Positions 46,019 to 57,623 are shown, counted from the stretch's first letter. The stretch is 64,000 nucleotides of DNA from Fusarium oxysporum f. sp. lycopersici 4287 (GCF_000149955.1 NC_030987.1:1427387-1491386), one strand, 5' to 3'. Notes: a model not told the origin generated them from the sequence alone. Program-made: numbers and translations.

Positions 46019-46693
46019 TGACATGAAGAGTTTGTTTGTTTGTTTTTGTTTGTTTGTTTGTATATTTTTCGTCTGGGTGGCTGTAACGAAGCCAGATCTC
46101 CTACTGGAGCAAAAGACGTGCTGAGCTAGCTAGGTACAGGGAAACCCCGCTTCCTTCACCATCCAGCATACCAATGGCACAAAAGGTGCTGTATTTCTCA
46201 AGCCCGTCACCCGTCAGCGGGTTCGGGGGCAATCTACTGTCGAGCTTTTTCCACCGACCAGAATTCTCTCACGCATCACTACATCTGCTGACGCAGTCCA
46301 CAATCTCCAGTAACCAAGTTGTAGCTCGTAGTCGACTGTCGTGGCGGCAGGGAAAAACCTTGGGAAGGAATCAGAGGCCGGCGGTGCGGCTTGCCTTCAA
46401 AGGGGAAAAACCCATCGCAATCGGCGTCGTTGATCGGGAGGATGTCGCTACCGATGCCACGGGCACCGTCCTCCGATATCTAAGGCGTTCTGGTTCTGAG
46501 GTGCCGCCATTAGATCCGACAAAGGTGTTGTCAGAGAAGGTGAACTCTCCAAAATTCCTTCTCTGAAAACTGCTGTTAGGGAGCCGATGGCGTCCCCGCA
46601 GTATTGTGTGGCCGAGTAGCCCGTAGAAAATCCCGCTCCTAACAGTGCACTAACAGTGCGTGCCAAGAAAGAATTTTTACAGGGGAGAGTTGA
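46019..46693 (+). repeat. Tandem duplicated unit, copy 2
   Basis: Second copy, directly abutting the first. In place of the GTAT tract it has a GTTT microsatellite (46031-46060), showing that this part evolves fast. The unit ends with an inverted pair CTGTTAGG ... CCTAACAG in this copy (near 46572 and 46637). Confidence 0.9.
46174..46566 (+). CDS. Hypothetical 130-residue ORF, tandem copy 2
   Basis: Same length and position within its unit as the copy-1 ORF, differing at about 13 residues, for example Arg to Trp in the SRLSxRQ segment and Lys to Glu in GVVDRxD. No family recognised. Retention of an open frame of identical length in both copies is the only argument for coding. Confidence 0.3.
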   Translation: MAQKVLYFSSPSPVSGFGGNLLSSFFHRPEFSHASLHLLTQSTISSNQVVARSRLSWRQGKTLGRNQRPAVRLAFKGEKPIAIGVVDREDVATDATGTVLRYLRRSGSEVPPLDPTKVLSEKVNSPKFLL

Positions 46694-49600
46694 TGACATG
46701 AAGAGTATAACCCAGATATGACCCGTTTAGGGTAGTAGGCAGGAGTAAATCGGCCAGTCTCGAGCTGCTGCAAGCCAGTTCATGTATGCCATGAGTCGCT
46801 ACAGATGTTGAGCTCCTTCGCGATAGACATCCAAATAAATGTGTTGATAGTCCCAAATGCAATTAAAAACTGATGTTACTCGAAAAAATAAGCTGATGAT
46901 ATACATACGTACTGGCAACGCTCGAAGAGTCATGGCCATAAGGATTGATGGTGAGGCAATGCTGCGTCAACAGTCAAGGCAATACAAGGAACAAAATACT
47001 TGTACCATGTGGAGCGCATCATAAAAAGAATATGAAAACAAAAATATGGCCATTTTATGGTATCTATCAGCCAACATACTTAGAAACAATAGCCTTGGCC
47101 TTCCTGACAGTACGCTCGTCATCTCCAGACCAACCCCTTGAGTTGGGTTAAGCCTGCAACATGCTGTACCACCGTAAAACCCGCAGAAAATTCAATACCC
47201 ATAGTGACTCATGGAGTTATTACCCGGAGCCGTATAACAATGGTACAGGAGGAAGCATTGCCCAGCGAAGAGTGAAGGCAGTCTGTGATATCGACTCAAT
47301 GTCACCACTAGACCAGGACTCTAAAGCTATCAAACGTGTCCCATGGCGATAAACTTACTGGTAACTTTATTAAATTCTCCAAGCATCAGAACTCGATGTA
47401 TCATATGGTAGATTGCGAATATCGTCATGTCACCTGAAGAGTCGGCCAGATAAGGACGACAGCAAACAGAGGTGAGTTGCGAAGCTAAGACTTTGAGGGC
47501 TTATTGAGAAGTATTGTATTGAACTGAAAATTTTAGTTTCAGAAGATTATTGACATTTATGAGATGGAATAACAGTCAAATGCATTCGTTCTTTTCTGTA
47601 AAACTTCAATAAGAAAGCCATTTCCCCCATCCAAGAGCTTAAAGGTTCCGTAATACTTCAACACACTGCAATAATTTCGATATGAATGAGCTCCGAAACA
47701 ATAAATGAAGTTTTAAAATATCAACGCAGAAGGAAAGCCTGTCCTGACTTATCAGCGCCAGGGTTGGAATAATATTGGCTTCCAAAAATATCATGGAATG
47801 CCACCTGATCCGACATGACTTTAGTTCAGATATGAGAAGCGCGGAATTATGACTGTCAATCAACCTCAGATATAGAAACGACTTGATGCAGTCAGATATA
47901 GCAAGGGATACATAGGATTAAATCCATTAAGATCATTGTCGAGCATTCATGGGAACCTATCGCTGAAACTCAACAGACGACGATAGACTTCAACAAGGAT
48001 AAACACCAGTTGCATCACAATCTAATGAACATCAAGGCAGTAAGGGGTAAAGAAACCAGCTATAGTATCTTGGAGAAGTGCTGAGTATCACATCTCCTGT
48101 GTAAATACTTGAGTCCCTTGTAGAGCTCCGCCCTCACCAATCCCACCGAGTAGGGGGTTTGTGTTGTGCCGGTGAAACAGAATATCACCAGAAGACAAGT
48201 CGTCGTTCTCGCATGAAATAGTACTTAAAAGACTTGGGATATATGCAATGGATCCTATGCAGTGCCGTTTTATCTGGTATTTAGGCGAGTGTTGATGGTT
48301 GGGGATCTATGATACTGATGCATCACCCGCCCCAAATAGTTCGATGCGAACTTTAGACGCCGAGATACATAAAAGTTGCTCGATCATGTTTCCACTATAG
48401 TAAAGCGACTTAAGTCGAAAACAAAAGCATTGTAACAGTGGTCAGGTCAATGCATGATAGCAACATGGGCATCGCTGAAGATGAGACTGGACTAGTACAT
48501 CACGATTGATAGGATGAGATAGCAGTGTATTACGGGTATAGACCTAGCGAACGGAAGAGAAACGATTTAAACCAAGGGATATCGCCTCCAACAATCCCGA
48601 AGAGCCTGTGTTCGAATATCGCATCCTTGAGCACAACAGGTAACCTCAAACTTTCACTAGAACAAACATACCTAGGTAGTGAGAAAAAGACCCAGGGCTT
48701 CAATGGAAAACATCCGAACTATACCAATAAGAAGAATTAAATAGAAAACCAAGTCATGAGACAGACTGAAGGTCTGAATCTGAGCTTCCTATGGCACGTA
48801 CTGGGATTTATATTGAATAGATACAGGCTTTATGGTTGAAAGACCACGTATGAACAAGTACTTATTACTAATTTAGCGACTCTCGGGGTAAGAAACATCA
48901 TTTCTTCTTTTTTTTTCTACGTTACTTCATTGGCCATGCGACCTCTTGTGTGATGATAAGAAACGTTGTTGTGAGCGAAAGAGGAAGACTTCAGCCAGAT
49001 CTGAGTGACTGCGCCCGTGGAACAGCACGTACAACTCCTCCCAGCATTCGCTGATGAACTCAGTCAAATTGGAGGTGACATGAGCCAAAAGTGACTACAA
49101 TTTTTGTCAGCGCTCTCGTCGCAAGAGCATGGAGCGACCTTGCACGACTCCCACATCAAACAAGTTTGATGGAAGAAGTCGTTACACAGCATGGCGCCCT
49201 AGCGGATCTCCGGATGGTTGCCCAGTACGAAGGAGAAAGTCTACCAAGGGAGCACGACATGGCTTGCTCGTGGCTGGATCGACCGAGGACCAGTCTTTGA
49301 AGTCGGCGCACAACATATGATAGCACGAGCAAGGGTGGTATTACTTGCAGCGGCAAGCTGCATTTGACACGATCCTTTGGCTGTCCTCGTGCCACTCGAT
49401 GCAACGCAAACAGAGAACAGGCAAATTTGACCGGGAAGAAAAAGGGTATCATCTGAGGTCAAGATGCGGCAGTTCAGGTTGTTGCGAGGGCGGGGGAGGC
49501 GCAGAGAAACGGCAATGTTCCGAGGTTGATGAAATGTATGAGCCTGTGGGTGAGTGAGTGCTGCTGCTGATACTTATAGACGTCATGTTGAGGCTCAAGA

Positions 49601-51413
49601 GTGCTGCAGGTCAGCAGTAGTTGCATGATGCAGTCACGCATCTGCAGAAAATATACATCTGGACCTGCAGTGTAAAGAGCGAGACGAACTGCAACACGTA
49701 TTGAGACGAACTCGACAAGCAAACGAACGGGTAATGATTATCGTAGTTTATCCTTTTGGTGTGTTGTGTAGTGCTGTGCTGTGCTGTGCTGTGTCAGGGA
49801 TGTGTTTCGTCTGGCGCGCGCCACAAGACATCACCCAATAAGTCATCACCCATTGATATTGGGGGTTTGTGTTTCGGGGAGATGGTTGCCGATTTCCGGA
49901 TCGACAGAGCAGAGTTAGTGAGTTGATTGTGCTTCTTTACTTACGTATGAGACATAGCCAACAGTCAACTTATTGTGTGATGAGGAAGGGTTTCAGGCTG
50001 AGTCAGTAGGCGCTGGGCTCGTGCGTCGGCTGATATCGCGATGGATACGCTTCTTGTTTTGGTGTTGTAGAAGGAATTCGCGAGCATTGGAGGTGTAAGT
50101 ACAACGAACAGGGAGTGCATTGATCGGACGGGAGATACACGTGCGCATGACATTAACACCTACCAATTTGGGCAGTACCTGGGGATATCTAGTTAGTTTG
50201 GTGGGTGTGCTGATAGTCGACGGAGGATCGTCACGATAATTCATGTACGCACTTTATCTATGACCTGCCATTACAGCAAGTGTCTTGTACATGTTACAGA
50301 CAATGGGATACAATGGAGTACATGTCGTGCTCGGGGCTCCTCAGCTTTGATCCCCGCGGTGGCTGCCTCCGCCAAATGTGGCTCGTGGTGGTGATGGTGA
50401 GCATGGGTTAGAGACTGGGATAGACCCTACTTTGTAGGTCATGGTCAGCAGAGGCACGGAAAAGTCAACATGGGAATCATTAATATTTGTTGTGTCTGGG
50501 TCTAGTATCGACATGGAAGCCGAACCGAGGTGAGTTAAAGCACCTAACTTAACTTACCTAGGTAGTATAGAGAGTCTCACCGAGTGAGAAATATACGGCT
50601 CATGATCCGAGTTCCCGGGCATGGTCATTCATCTCCGTCTCATGGAATAGGCAATTAGAATCAAGGTGTCGTATGTTTACTGTTGCCCGTGGACGTGTAT
50701 TGTATCATGATCTGTCTCCTGATTTGAGTGAAGTTGTCGTCTTTCATGTTTATAGTCGACCTCAATAAAGAAGCCACTCTTTTCTTTTTGTCTTTCAACT
50801 CTTGTTTCCTCTTTTCCTCTTTCCCTCTCTTTTCTTTTTCCACCCTTTTCTCCCTTTGATTCATATTCTCCTCCTCTAGTACGACGCCATCAATAATCAT
50901 CGAGATCTCTCGCCGTGGGTTCCCGGTTTCTTTCTCACCGACCTTTATGCCCCCAGCATCATGGCCGCCGAGTTGGTCCTGGTTCACGCCTAAATGATAC
51001 CCTGTCAGGCCTGAATACAGCAAACGGCAGTGGTCCTCCAGTTCACTTCACTGTTGATACCAGAAATTCATTTGCTCTTTTGCCTTGCGTCTTTCTCATC
51101 TGTCGTTCCCCGCTTGATTAGAAGAGACAAGGCAGAAGAAGCAAAAAAAGCCGACTCTTGGACCTCTTGAGATCGTCGTTTAATGACAGGGAGCTCCAAT
51201 TAGCGCGCGCTATCTCTGGCTGGCTGTAAGAGCTCCCAGCTCCATCAGTGACCGCTCTGTCGGTACCTACCTACCTTACCTCACTTATCCATCAGCGCAA
51301 TCAATTAATCAATCAATCGGGCATCAACCTTAATATTACTATATAAAGTGATAAAGTATTACCTGTCCGCCCTTACCTTGACCGCGGCCGGATTAATTGA
51401 TTGATTGCTATTG

Positions 51414-51431
51414 CAATTGCACGTGCAATTG
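51414..51431. promoter_or_regulatory. 18-bp palindrome centred on a CACGTG E-box
   Basis: CAATTGCACGTGCAATTG is a perfect inverted repeat around the CACGTG core recognised by bHLH factors such as Pho4- or SREBP-type proteins. It is about 1.2 kb upstream of the coiled-coil gene, in a stretch of GCAATTG/GCAACCG repeats. Regulatory role is inference. Confidence 0.45.
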
Positions 51432-52590
51432 TAACCAAATTGTGCAACCGCAGCTGCAACCGCAACCACCTCTCAGTTATCCTCCTTCCCCATCTCATCC
51501 ACTCCATTCCCCTCCCCCCATCTTATCTCATCCATCCATATCACGGTACAACTTTGGTAGTGGAGGTTAGTTCTTCTCTTATTCAACACCATCACCTAAT
51601 TAATTACCTTACACACAGCCGAGGATAGAGGCTAATGATCATCTTTTGTTCAGTTAGACTACTCAACGATATCAAGCTTTGTCACCATAGGCTCTACAGC
51701 ATCTCAACTCACCGTACCAGACCGCACCACATTACATCCTAATACCAAAGAAAATATCTTTCTTTTGGGTCGCAATCATCAAGCAAACCCCCTCGTCAAA
51801 TCATCCCTGCCTCTTTCACCGAAACGGGCCTTCCATCCTCCATACTCGACCGACCGACCTTACGAAACGATACGTACCGGTACTTTGTTGCTTCGAGTCC
51901 ATCTCCCCCACCCTCCACCTCAAGCCCAATTCCGTCTTCTTGGGTTCCTCCCCCGATTCTCCAATCACACCTCTTCCGTCTATTCCCCAAAAGAGACCTA
52001 ACTCCCTCGATCGCTCTCTCTTCTCCTCGTTTCTCTCCGGGCGCTCTGAGGTCCGGGAGCCTCCAGACGAACTACCTGACACCCCGAAGCCACTGAAAAC
52101 CGACTCAACACCACCGATGATGCTCATGATCGTATTGGCCGCGATATCATGATGCTCTGCGCAGCACACCCCACGCCCATTCTAGCATCGTCGCATCCGC
52201 TATCATCCTCACCCTTGCCGTCGCCGCGATCCTCCTCGCATATCTCTCTATCATTGTCGTTTTTGTGCGCCGTGGTATCTTGTCCATTGGTGTCATTACC
52301 AACGCTGTGTTCTTAACTCAATCGTGTCAACAGGCCATCGGCCCGTCGGTCTCTTCTCATCCAGCATAGCCCATGTCACGAGTTGCCGCAGCTGTTTTAT
52401 ACACAAACCGAATATCTCCTCGCCCACCTGCTCGACTCATACCGCATCCTCAACCCACTTGCTCTTCTGCGACGATCCCAAAAACCAAAACCTTTACTTG
52501 ACCCCCCAAATCTCAACCGCAGCCGCCTACTTTGCGACTCACCTGGTCTCCCCACGCCATAGCTAGCAGCCTTTCCAGCTGCTGCCCGTC

Positions 52591-53131
52591 ATGTCCTCAC
52601 AGGCTGTTCCGGACACCCAGCTAGGGCTCACCAACGAGGAGATCCAGCTGCTTCGCCAAGGGCAGGGCGGCACTGGGAGGGGGGTCCAGCAGCTCGCGCG
52701 CCGCTAGTCGCGCCAGTAGCCAAGGCCTTCTACTACTCGACAGCTCCTCACTTTCTGCTTTAGGCCGTTACTTTGATCATCTTATGGCTAGTATCGAACA
52801 ACGGATTAATTACCTGAGTCATGAAGCGCAGCGATTTACCCAACTGCAATATGACGAAGCTGATGGAATCATCGGCGGCGCCGACGCAGAAATTGCTCGG
52901 TATACCGAGATTCTTCAGCAGCTGGATGAGCTCGAGGTAGATTTCGACCGTATCGCCCACATCAAGGAGATTGTTAAGGGCTATCGGTCAAGAGTTGAAA
53001 GTTTGGAGCGGGATCTTGAGAGTAGTGGTAGCTCGAGCCGACACCGACACTCTTCGTCGCACCATTCTTCCTCTCATCGCAGCCATGGTCACTCTCATCG
53101 TCACAGCAGTTCTCATCGTTCACGGCACTAA
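52591..53131 (+). CDS. Small coiled-coil protein with His/Ser-rich tail; apparent frameshift
   Basis: The ATG at 52591 opens MSSQAVPDTQLGLTNEEIQL then LRQGQGGTGRG. In a run of six G (52679-52684) the frame has to shift by one base to continue as SSSSRAASRASSQGLLLLDS, SLSALGRYFDHLMASIEQRI and on to TAA at 53129-53131; staying in the first frame ends soon after. With the shift the protein is about 179 residues: a polar N-terminus, then helices with heptad-like spacing (TEILQQLDELEVDFDRIAHI, KGYRSRVESLERDLE), then a tail of about 30 residues made almost wholly of Ser, His and Arg. The helical part resembles BLOC-1 subunit 2-type coiled coils, but that is tentative. If the G run is real, translation could begin only at ATG 52784, giving 115 residues. 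I lean to a sequencing error or a recent mutation because both halves look coding. Confidence 0.6.
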
Positions 53132-54903
53132 ACAGATCATCTACCAGATGGTGGGAAAGTGTGGCCGAGATTACTCACTTACAAAATATTGTTACAGTAA
53201 AACAAAAGTCTAAAAAGAAGAAAAGATTCGAAAAAGAAATAGGGGAGAGTTCGAAAAAGAGACGAAGTCCTGCGCGGGTTACACAGGACCGCCGTGCTCG
53301 TTGCATCGCGAAATGCATTCTGCTCTCAGGCTCGGTCTATAGCCATGACGAATCAAAGGTCAGGAAGGGAACCTGGGACGTGGGAATTTTTGGAAGATTG
53401 ATGGGCCTCACGGCTACAATACGCTACGCTACGTCTACGCAAGATGGAATTGGCCTCACGGCCTGGCCTATTTTTTAATGTTTTTGTTCCTATTATTGTC
53501 TATCTGCGTTTTCTTGGGTTCAGTTTAGTGCTATCTGGCGTTGAATAGCGCCTGTTGTTGGATATATGTTCGTGTCTCGGGCATTTGTGTCAAATGCTTG
53601 GACTCCTTACCTTACTCAGACAAATTTGGTGTTGAAGCGTGTGCTTGGAGAAAAATACCCCTTGTTGATTATTGTATTGTCATAACAAAGCTTTACTACG
53701 ACATGTACCTTTGTTTCTTGGAATCTTTGGAAGATTGTTTCCTCATGATGTGATGCTAATGTCAAAAGGCATGGATGTCCCTGCCAATGGCGGTACTCAT
53801 CACGAGAGCTCTCACCGCATTGTGTTTTTTAATGGACCACTTCGAGTCGTGCTTTTACATTGTCGAACGCCTCACCTGCACGACTGGCTCTGGGGTGCAG
53901 CTCTGGGGATGCATATGCAAGGCGGGTGGAAGCATCGTTTATGGGGGAGACGCAGTGATGCCCAACACTAAAGGGTTGTAGTATAGTTGCTGACGTGTGT
54001 GAAGATCAAGGCTGGACTCGACAGGTGGATTGAAAAATGATTTATGACCTGGATTGAAAGCATATATCAACAGTTTGGTTCTTTCATTGGCCTTGGAAAA
54101 TGAGGCGAGAAGGGGAGACGACGCTGTACGTTGGGTTCATGATGGAGAAGAGTTGGTGTAAGTTGGGTACACATCCATTCTCATGATGATATGGATTGTC
54201 CAATGACGTTGTATGTCTTGAATAGACAAGGGTTATCTGCAAAATGCTGCACTTTAACGGCTGCTCATTTCATTGGATGCTCACCGAGTTCTAAAGTGCA
54301 GATGCGTTCCTATGAGAAGCCGTTGGAGATTTGGGGGCCAAACAATGCTATTCACCCGATTGAGAGAGAGGCTTGAGAGGTCGAGTATGTAGAAGAGTGT
54401 GTCATTATCTTTTTTACAACGTCTAAGAATAAACATACGCAAGAACAGCCCAATCCAACTCAACCGAATTCGATCCAATCCCACCATTCCTCGCAAGTAG
54501 TTTAGACGTTCAACTCATAATAACAATGCTAAAATCCTTGTCCATTAAAAGTAACAAGCACACCAACAGAGCATTTAAAATGTAATAACCCATTCCATTC
54601 CATGCATGCCATGATCCTTGTGCTCGCGCCAAAAACGCCCATAAGTGTTTCCATGTATCATTTCCAAACCCTCACGTGTGAGGGGGATATCCATTGGGAA
54701 AGCCTCTCGTTTCCCTCTCAGCTTGCGGTAAGACAAATGAAAGGGGGAATCAAAACGAGAGACAAAGAGGTATGTGAGGGTAGCGTTGACCCTCCAAAGC
54801 AATATCATGATGCTCGCCTCTAATGCATAAAAAAACAAAACCACAACCACACACCAGCTTTCTTCATCATTACTTCTTTTCATGCGACTAGCACGGAGGC
54901 GGC
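53132..54903. other. Spacer between convergent genes
   Basis: About 1.8 kb between the 3' ends of the coiled-coil gene (plus) and the NIMA kinase gene (minus). It should hold both 3' UTRs. ORFs are under 110 codons and unrecognised. Confidence 0.5.
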
Positions 54904-57205
54904 CTACACCCGGGCGATCCGTCGCTGTCGGACCAGGAAAGGACTAGGCATCTCGTCTCGTTCCGGATCCCAGACAGCGACGGGCTCGTCACCACTTGAC
55001 TTGCGCTCAATTCCGATGCGGTCTCGGAATGCCCTCTTGGGGCTGACGTTCTCCCCTGTGCTGGGCATCACGATGGCGCTCATGGGACGACCGCCTGCGC
55101 GAGCCTGCTGAAGCTCGACGAGGGTTCGGCCTCGAATGTTATTCTTAGCAGCAACCTTGCCCAGGACATCATCGGTGCTGCTGCTGTTCTTCTTGTTGTT
55201 GAGTGATGAGGCGCGCGTCAAGCCCTGGCTGTTGGCCTCGGACTGGAGGTTTGCCGCTGAGGGAATCTTGCTCAGACGGCGAGTGGGCGACCTCGGAGCC
55301 TCAGGTGGAGGCATCTGCTTAGACACGAAGCCCGAGGTTGATGGTTGGGTCTTGAGACGGTTCATGGGGCACGACTTCTGAGAAGTGAGGACAGGTCGTG
55401 TCTTGGAGGTGAAGGGATTCTTCGAAGACTTGATGTTTCGTGTTGGCGACGGGACAACGTCTTCATCTTCAGAATCGGACAAGGTATCGCGAGGATGATC
55501 CCATCGGGAATCGGCGGAGGTTCGATTGGCGTTGGCGGTAAAGATGTTTCCATTGGCAGTGGTAGGAGCCTTGGTGTTGCCATTGCGGCGAGGAGAAAGA
55601 GATAGCGACGCAATTGCGATAGGGCTTGGTGAGTTCATCTCGACATCCATTGGCGTACCAGCAGGATTACCGACGAACATGGTCTGCGCACGGCTGAAAG
55701 GCGTGCGAGCTGTCTTCTTAGTCTCTCGAGGCGCCTCGGGGCTATCGATGGAGTACTCAGTGAGATCTGTTGTGGAGGGGAACTCGACCTCGCTGCCACC
55801 GAGGGAAGAGTGAGGATAGTCGGACTTGTAATCCGACTTGCCCATTGATGAGGCATACTCATCTTCTCGACTCTCAGGTCTTGAGCCGGAAAATGTTACT
55901 GTTTTCTTTTGCAGCTCAGCTTCGACGCGTGCCTGAACCTCGGCTTCGAAGCGATTTTGGAGCTGCTCGATCTCTGCGTTGGCAAGACGGTCAATCTCGA
56001 GACGTGCTTTAACCTCCCACTCTCTCCGTAGCGATGAGTCCAGCTCCTCTCGGATAACGTCCTTTTCTCTCTCCATATTGACAAGTCTCTCATTGAGGTC
56101 CCTTTCCTTCTTACGTAAAGCATCCTCTCTGAGGCGGAGAGATTTGTTGAGGTCAACAACCTCCTTCTCCTTCCTCATAAGCTTGACCACTGGCAGGTTC
56201 AGGAGCTCAGAAGTGTCAGGTCTTCGATCAGGGTTCACACGGAGGCAGTCCTTGATAACCTGATAAAGCTCGGGAGAGTAAACGTCGGGCAAGGCAGGGA
56301 ACTTGCCCTCCTTAATCTTCTGCACAAGTTGGAAATGCGTCTTTGCGTTGAAGGGTGGCTCGCGTGCGCAGAGCTCGTAGATGATGCAACCCAAAGACCA
56401 GATATCGGACTTTAATGTGTACTTCTCCGCGGCACATATCTCGGGAGACATGTAGAAGGGGGTACCGACATAGGTAGAAGCGAAGTCGTGGGACTTGATC
56501 ATCTTGGAGAGACCGAAGTCTCCAAGCTTGACAGAGTTGTCCTCGCCAAGGAAGACTAAAACACTGTCAGTTTCGAATTTCGTAAACAAAGGGATCCACT
56601 ATCGAGGTCTCACCATTCTCAGGTTTCAAATCTCGGTGTAGAATAGTCATTGTTCCAGCGGGAACCTTGGGTCCGCCAGCAGCGTTTCCCTGTGTTAACC
56701 CAAGCACGTTGGCGCCAACCTCTGGAGGGTCAACACCGTAGTGACATCGGTAAAGCGCCATGACGAGCTGACTGAAGATACTCCAGACGAAGCTTTCCTG
56801 AGCTCGCTGGCCCTTTAGTGCGAGGTCCTTGATAACGCGGCCTAGATCGCCATTCCCGCAGTACTCCATGTAAAGATGCAAGTCCTGGCTAACTTTGAGG
56901 TGTTCACGGTGGTAATAGGCGACAATGTTTGGGTGGCGCAGATGCGATAGAATCTGGAACTCGGCGTGAAGTTGTTCGCGCTCCTTCTGGGACATGCGTA
57001 GATATGAGATTTCTTTGCGGCACATGATGAAGCCGTCTGTCCTGCGACGGACCTTGCGGATGATGCCAAAGGAGCCATGGCCTAGAAGAAGACGGCGAGT
57101 TAGAGTTGTCGCTCAATTGATAGCACGGCGCATCGAGACGAGTGCTGCTAACTCGATAGACTCACCAATCTTCTCCAGCGTTTCGTACTTGTCCTCGGAA
57201 GACAT
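54904..57205 (-). CDS. nimA: NIMA-family mitotic Ser/Thr protein kinase
   Basis: Three exons on the minus strand: 57205-57166, 57081-56614, 56555-54904, about 719 residues. The kinase domain starts at the N-terminus: MSSEDKYETLEKIGHGSFGI (Gly loop 14-19), catalytic Lys36 in CRKEISYL, YMEYCGNGDLGRVI, HRDLKPEN (162-169), DFG (182-184), and STYVGTPFYMSPE in the activation segment. An insertion of about 30 residues rich in Gly lies just before HRD, as in fungal NIMA proteins. A coiled coil follows (about 300-400, KEKEVVDLNKSLRLREDALR and on), then a Ser/Pro-rich regulatory tail with many SP/TP sites (SPTR, SPRR, SPKR) that could be CDK targets. NIMA drives entry into mitosis in Aspergillus. Intron 2 uses a TTTTAG acceptor because the nearer upstream CAG would run into a stop. 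It is divergent from rap1. Confidence 0.95.
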
Positions 57206-57545
57206 GATGAAGTTATTCACGGTGAACAAGCAAACTCAACCCATGCAAACAAGTAAATTCTCGCTAGGCCGTGAAAGTGTGAATGCAGATGCGATGAAGG
57301 ACGCAGAAACAAGAACGAACAAACACAACCTGCTTTGGTTAGTAGTAGTAAGCTTGATGTTAAAGAGATGGATGAGAGGAGAGAGAGGAAGAGGAGGAAA
57401 AAGGAAGAAGGCAAGGTCCAGCTTGAAGTAGCTAAGTGAATGGATCTATTTTGCGTTGTTCGTGCAACTTGTAGCTTAGACCCAAATAATCCCGGCCACT
57501 CGTCCCACGGCCTCGGTTCTGATTGGAAGTAAACACTCCATCGTC

Positions 57546-57559
57546 GCTACCATGGCAAC
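57546..57559. promoter_or_regulatory. RFX X-box-like site
   Basis: GCTACCATGGCAAC matches the palindromic RFX consensus GTTGCCATGGCAAC at 12 of 14 positions; the right half is perfect. RFX factors control DNA-damage and cell-cycle genes in fungi, which would suit a promoter of NIMA and rap1. Function is inference. Confidence 0.45.
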
Positions 57560-57599
57560 CAAGGGCAAAGCTACCGATAACCGGTGATAGCCCGGGAAG

Positions 57600-57623
57600 C
57601 TCTTATCGATAAGAGGTGACGTC
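57600..57623. promoter_or_regulatory. 16-bp GATA palindrome followed by CRE-like core
   Basis: CTCTTATCGATAAGAG is a perfect palindrome containing two convergent GATA-factor sites, and one base later TGACGTC matches a bZIP/CRE core. Confidence 0.45.

Larger units (their letters stand above)
37765..52590. other. Long gene-poor region (about 14.8 kb)
   Basis: No gene I can support confidently. Contents by position: MtfA-gene 3' flank with a 174-codon ORF lacking recognisable features (37872-38396); a cluster of simple repeats (38.8-40.7 kb); ORF-poor DNA to 45.3 kb; a tandem duplication with small ORFs (45354-46706); moderately AT-rich DNA at about 46.9-48.9 kb; a GTGCT-type short tandem at about 49769-49792; a Glu/Lys-biased minus-strand ORF from a purine/pyrimidine tract (50661-51023); and the probable promoter of the coiled-coil gene from about 51 kb, with an 18-bp palindrome (51414-51431). 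Motifs like ACCTAGGTA and TACCTACCTACC recur (50562, 51263, 39226), as is common in sordariomycete intergenic DNA. Confidence 0.5.

Noticed and set aside
50661..51023. 120-codon minus-strand ORF with Lys/Glu-rich stretch
   Set aside because: The composition follows from a pyrimidine-rich tract on the plus strand; no other sign of coding.
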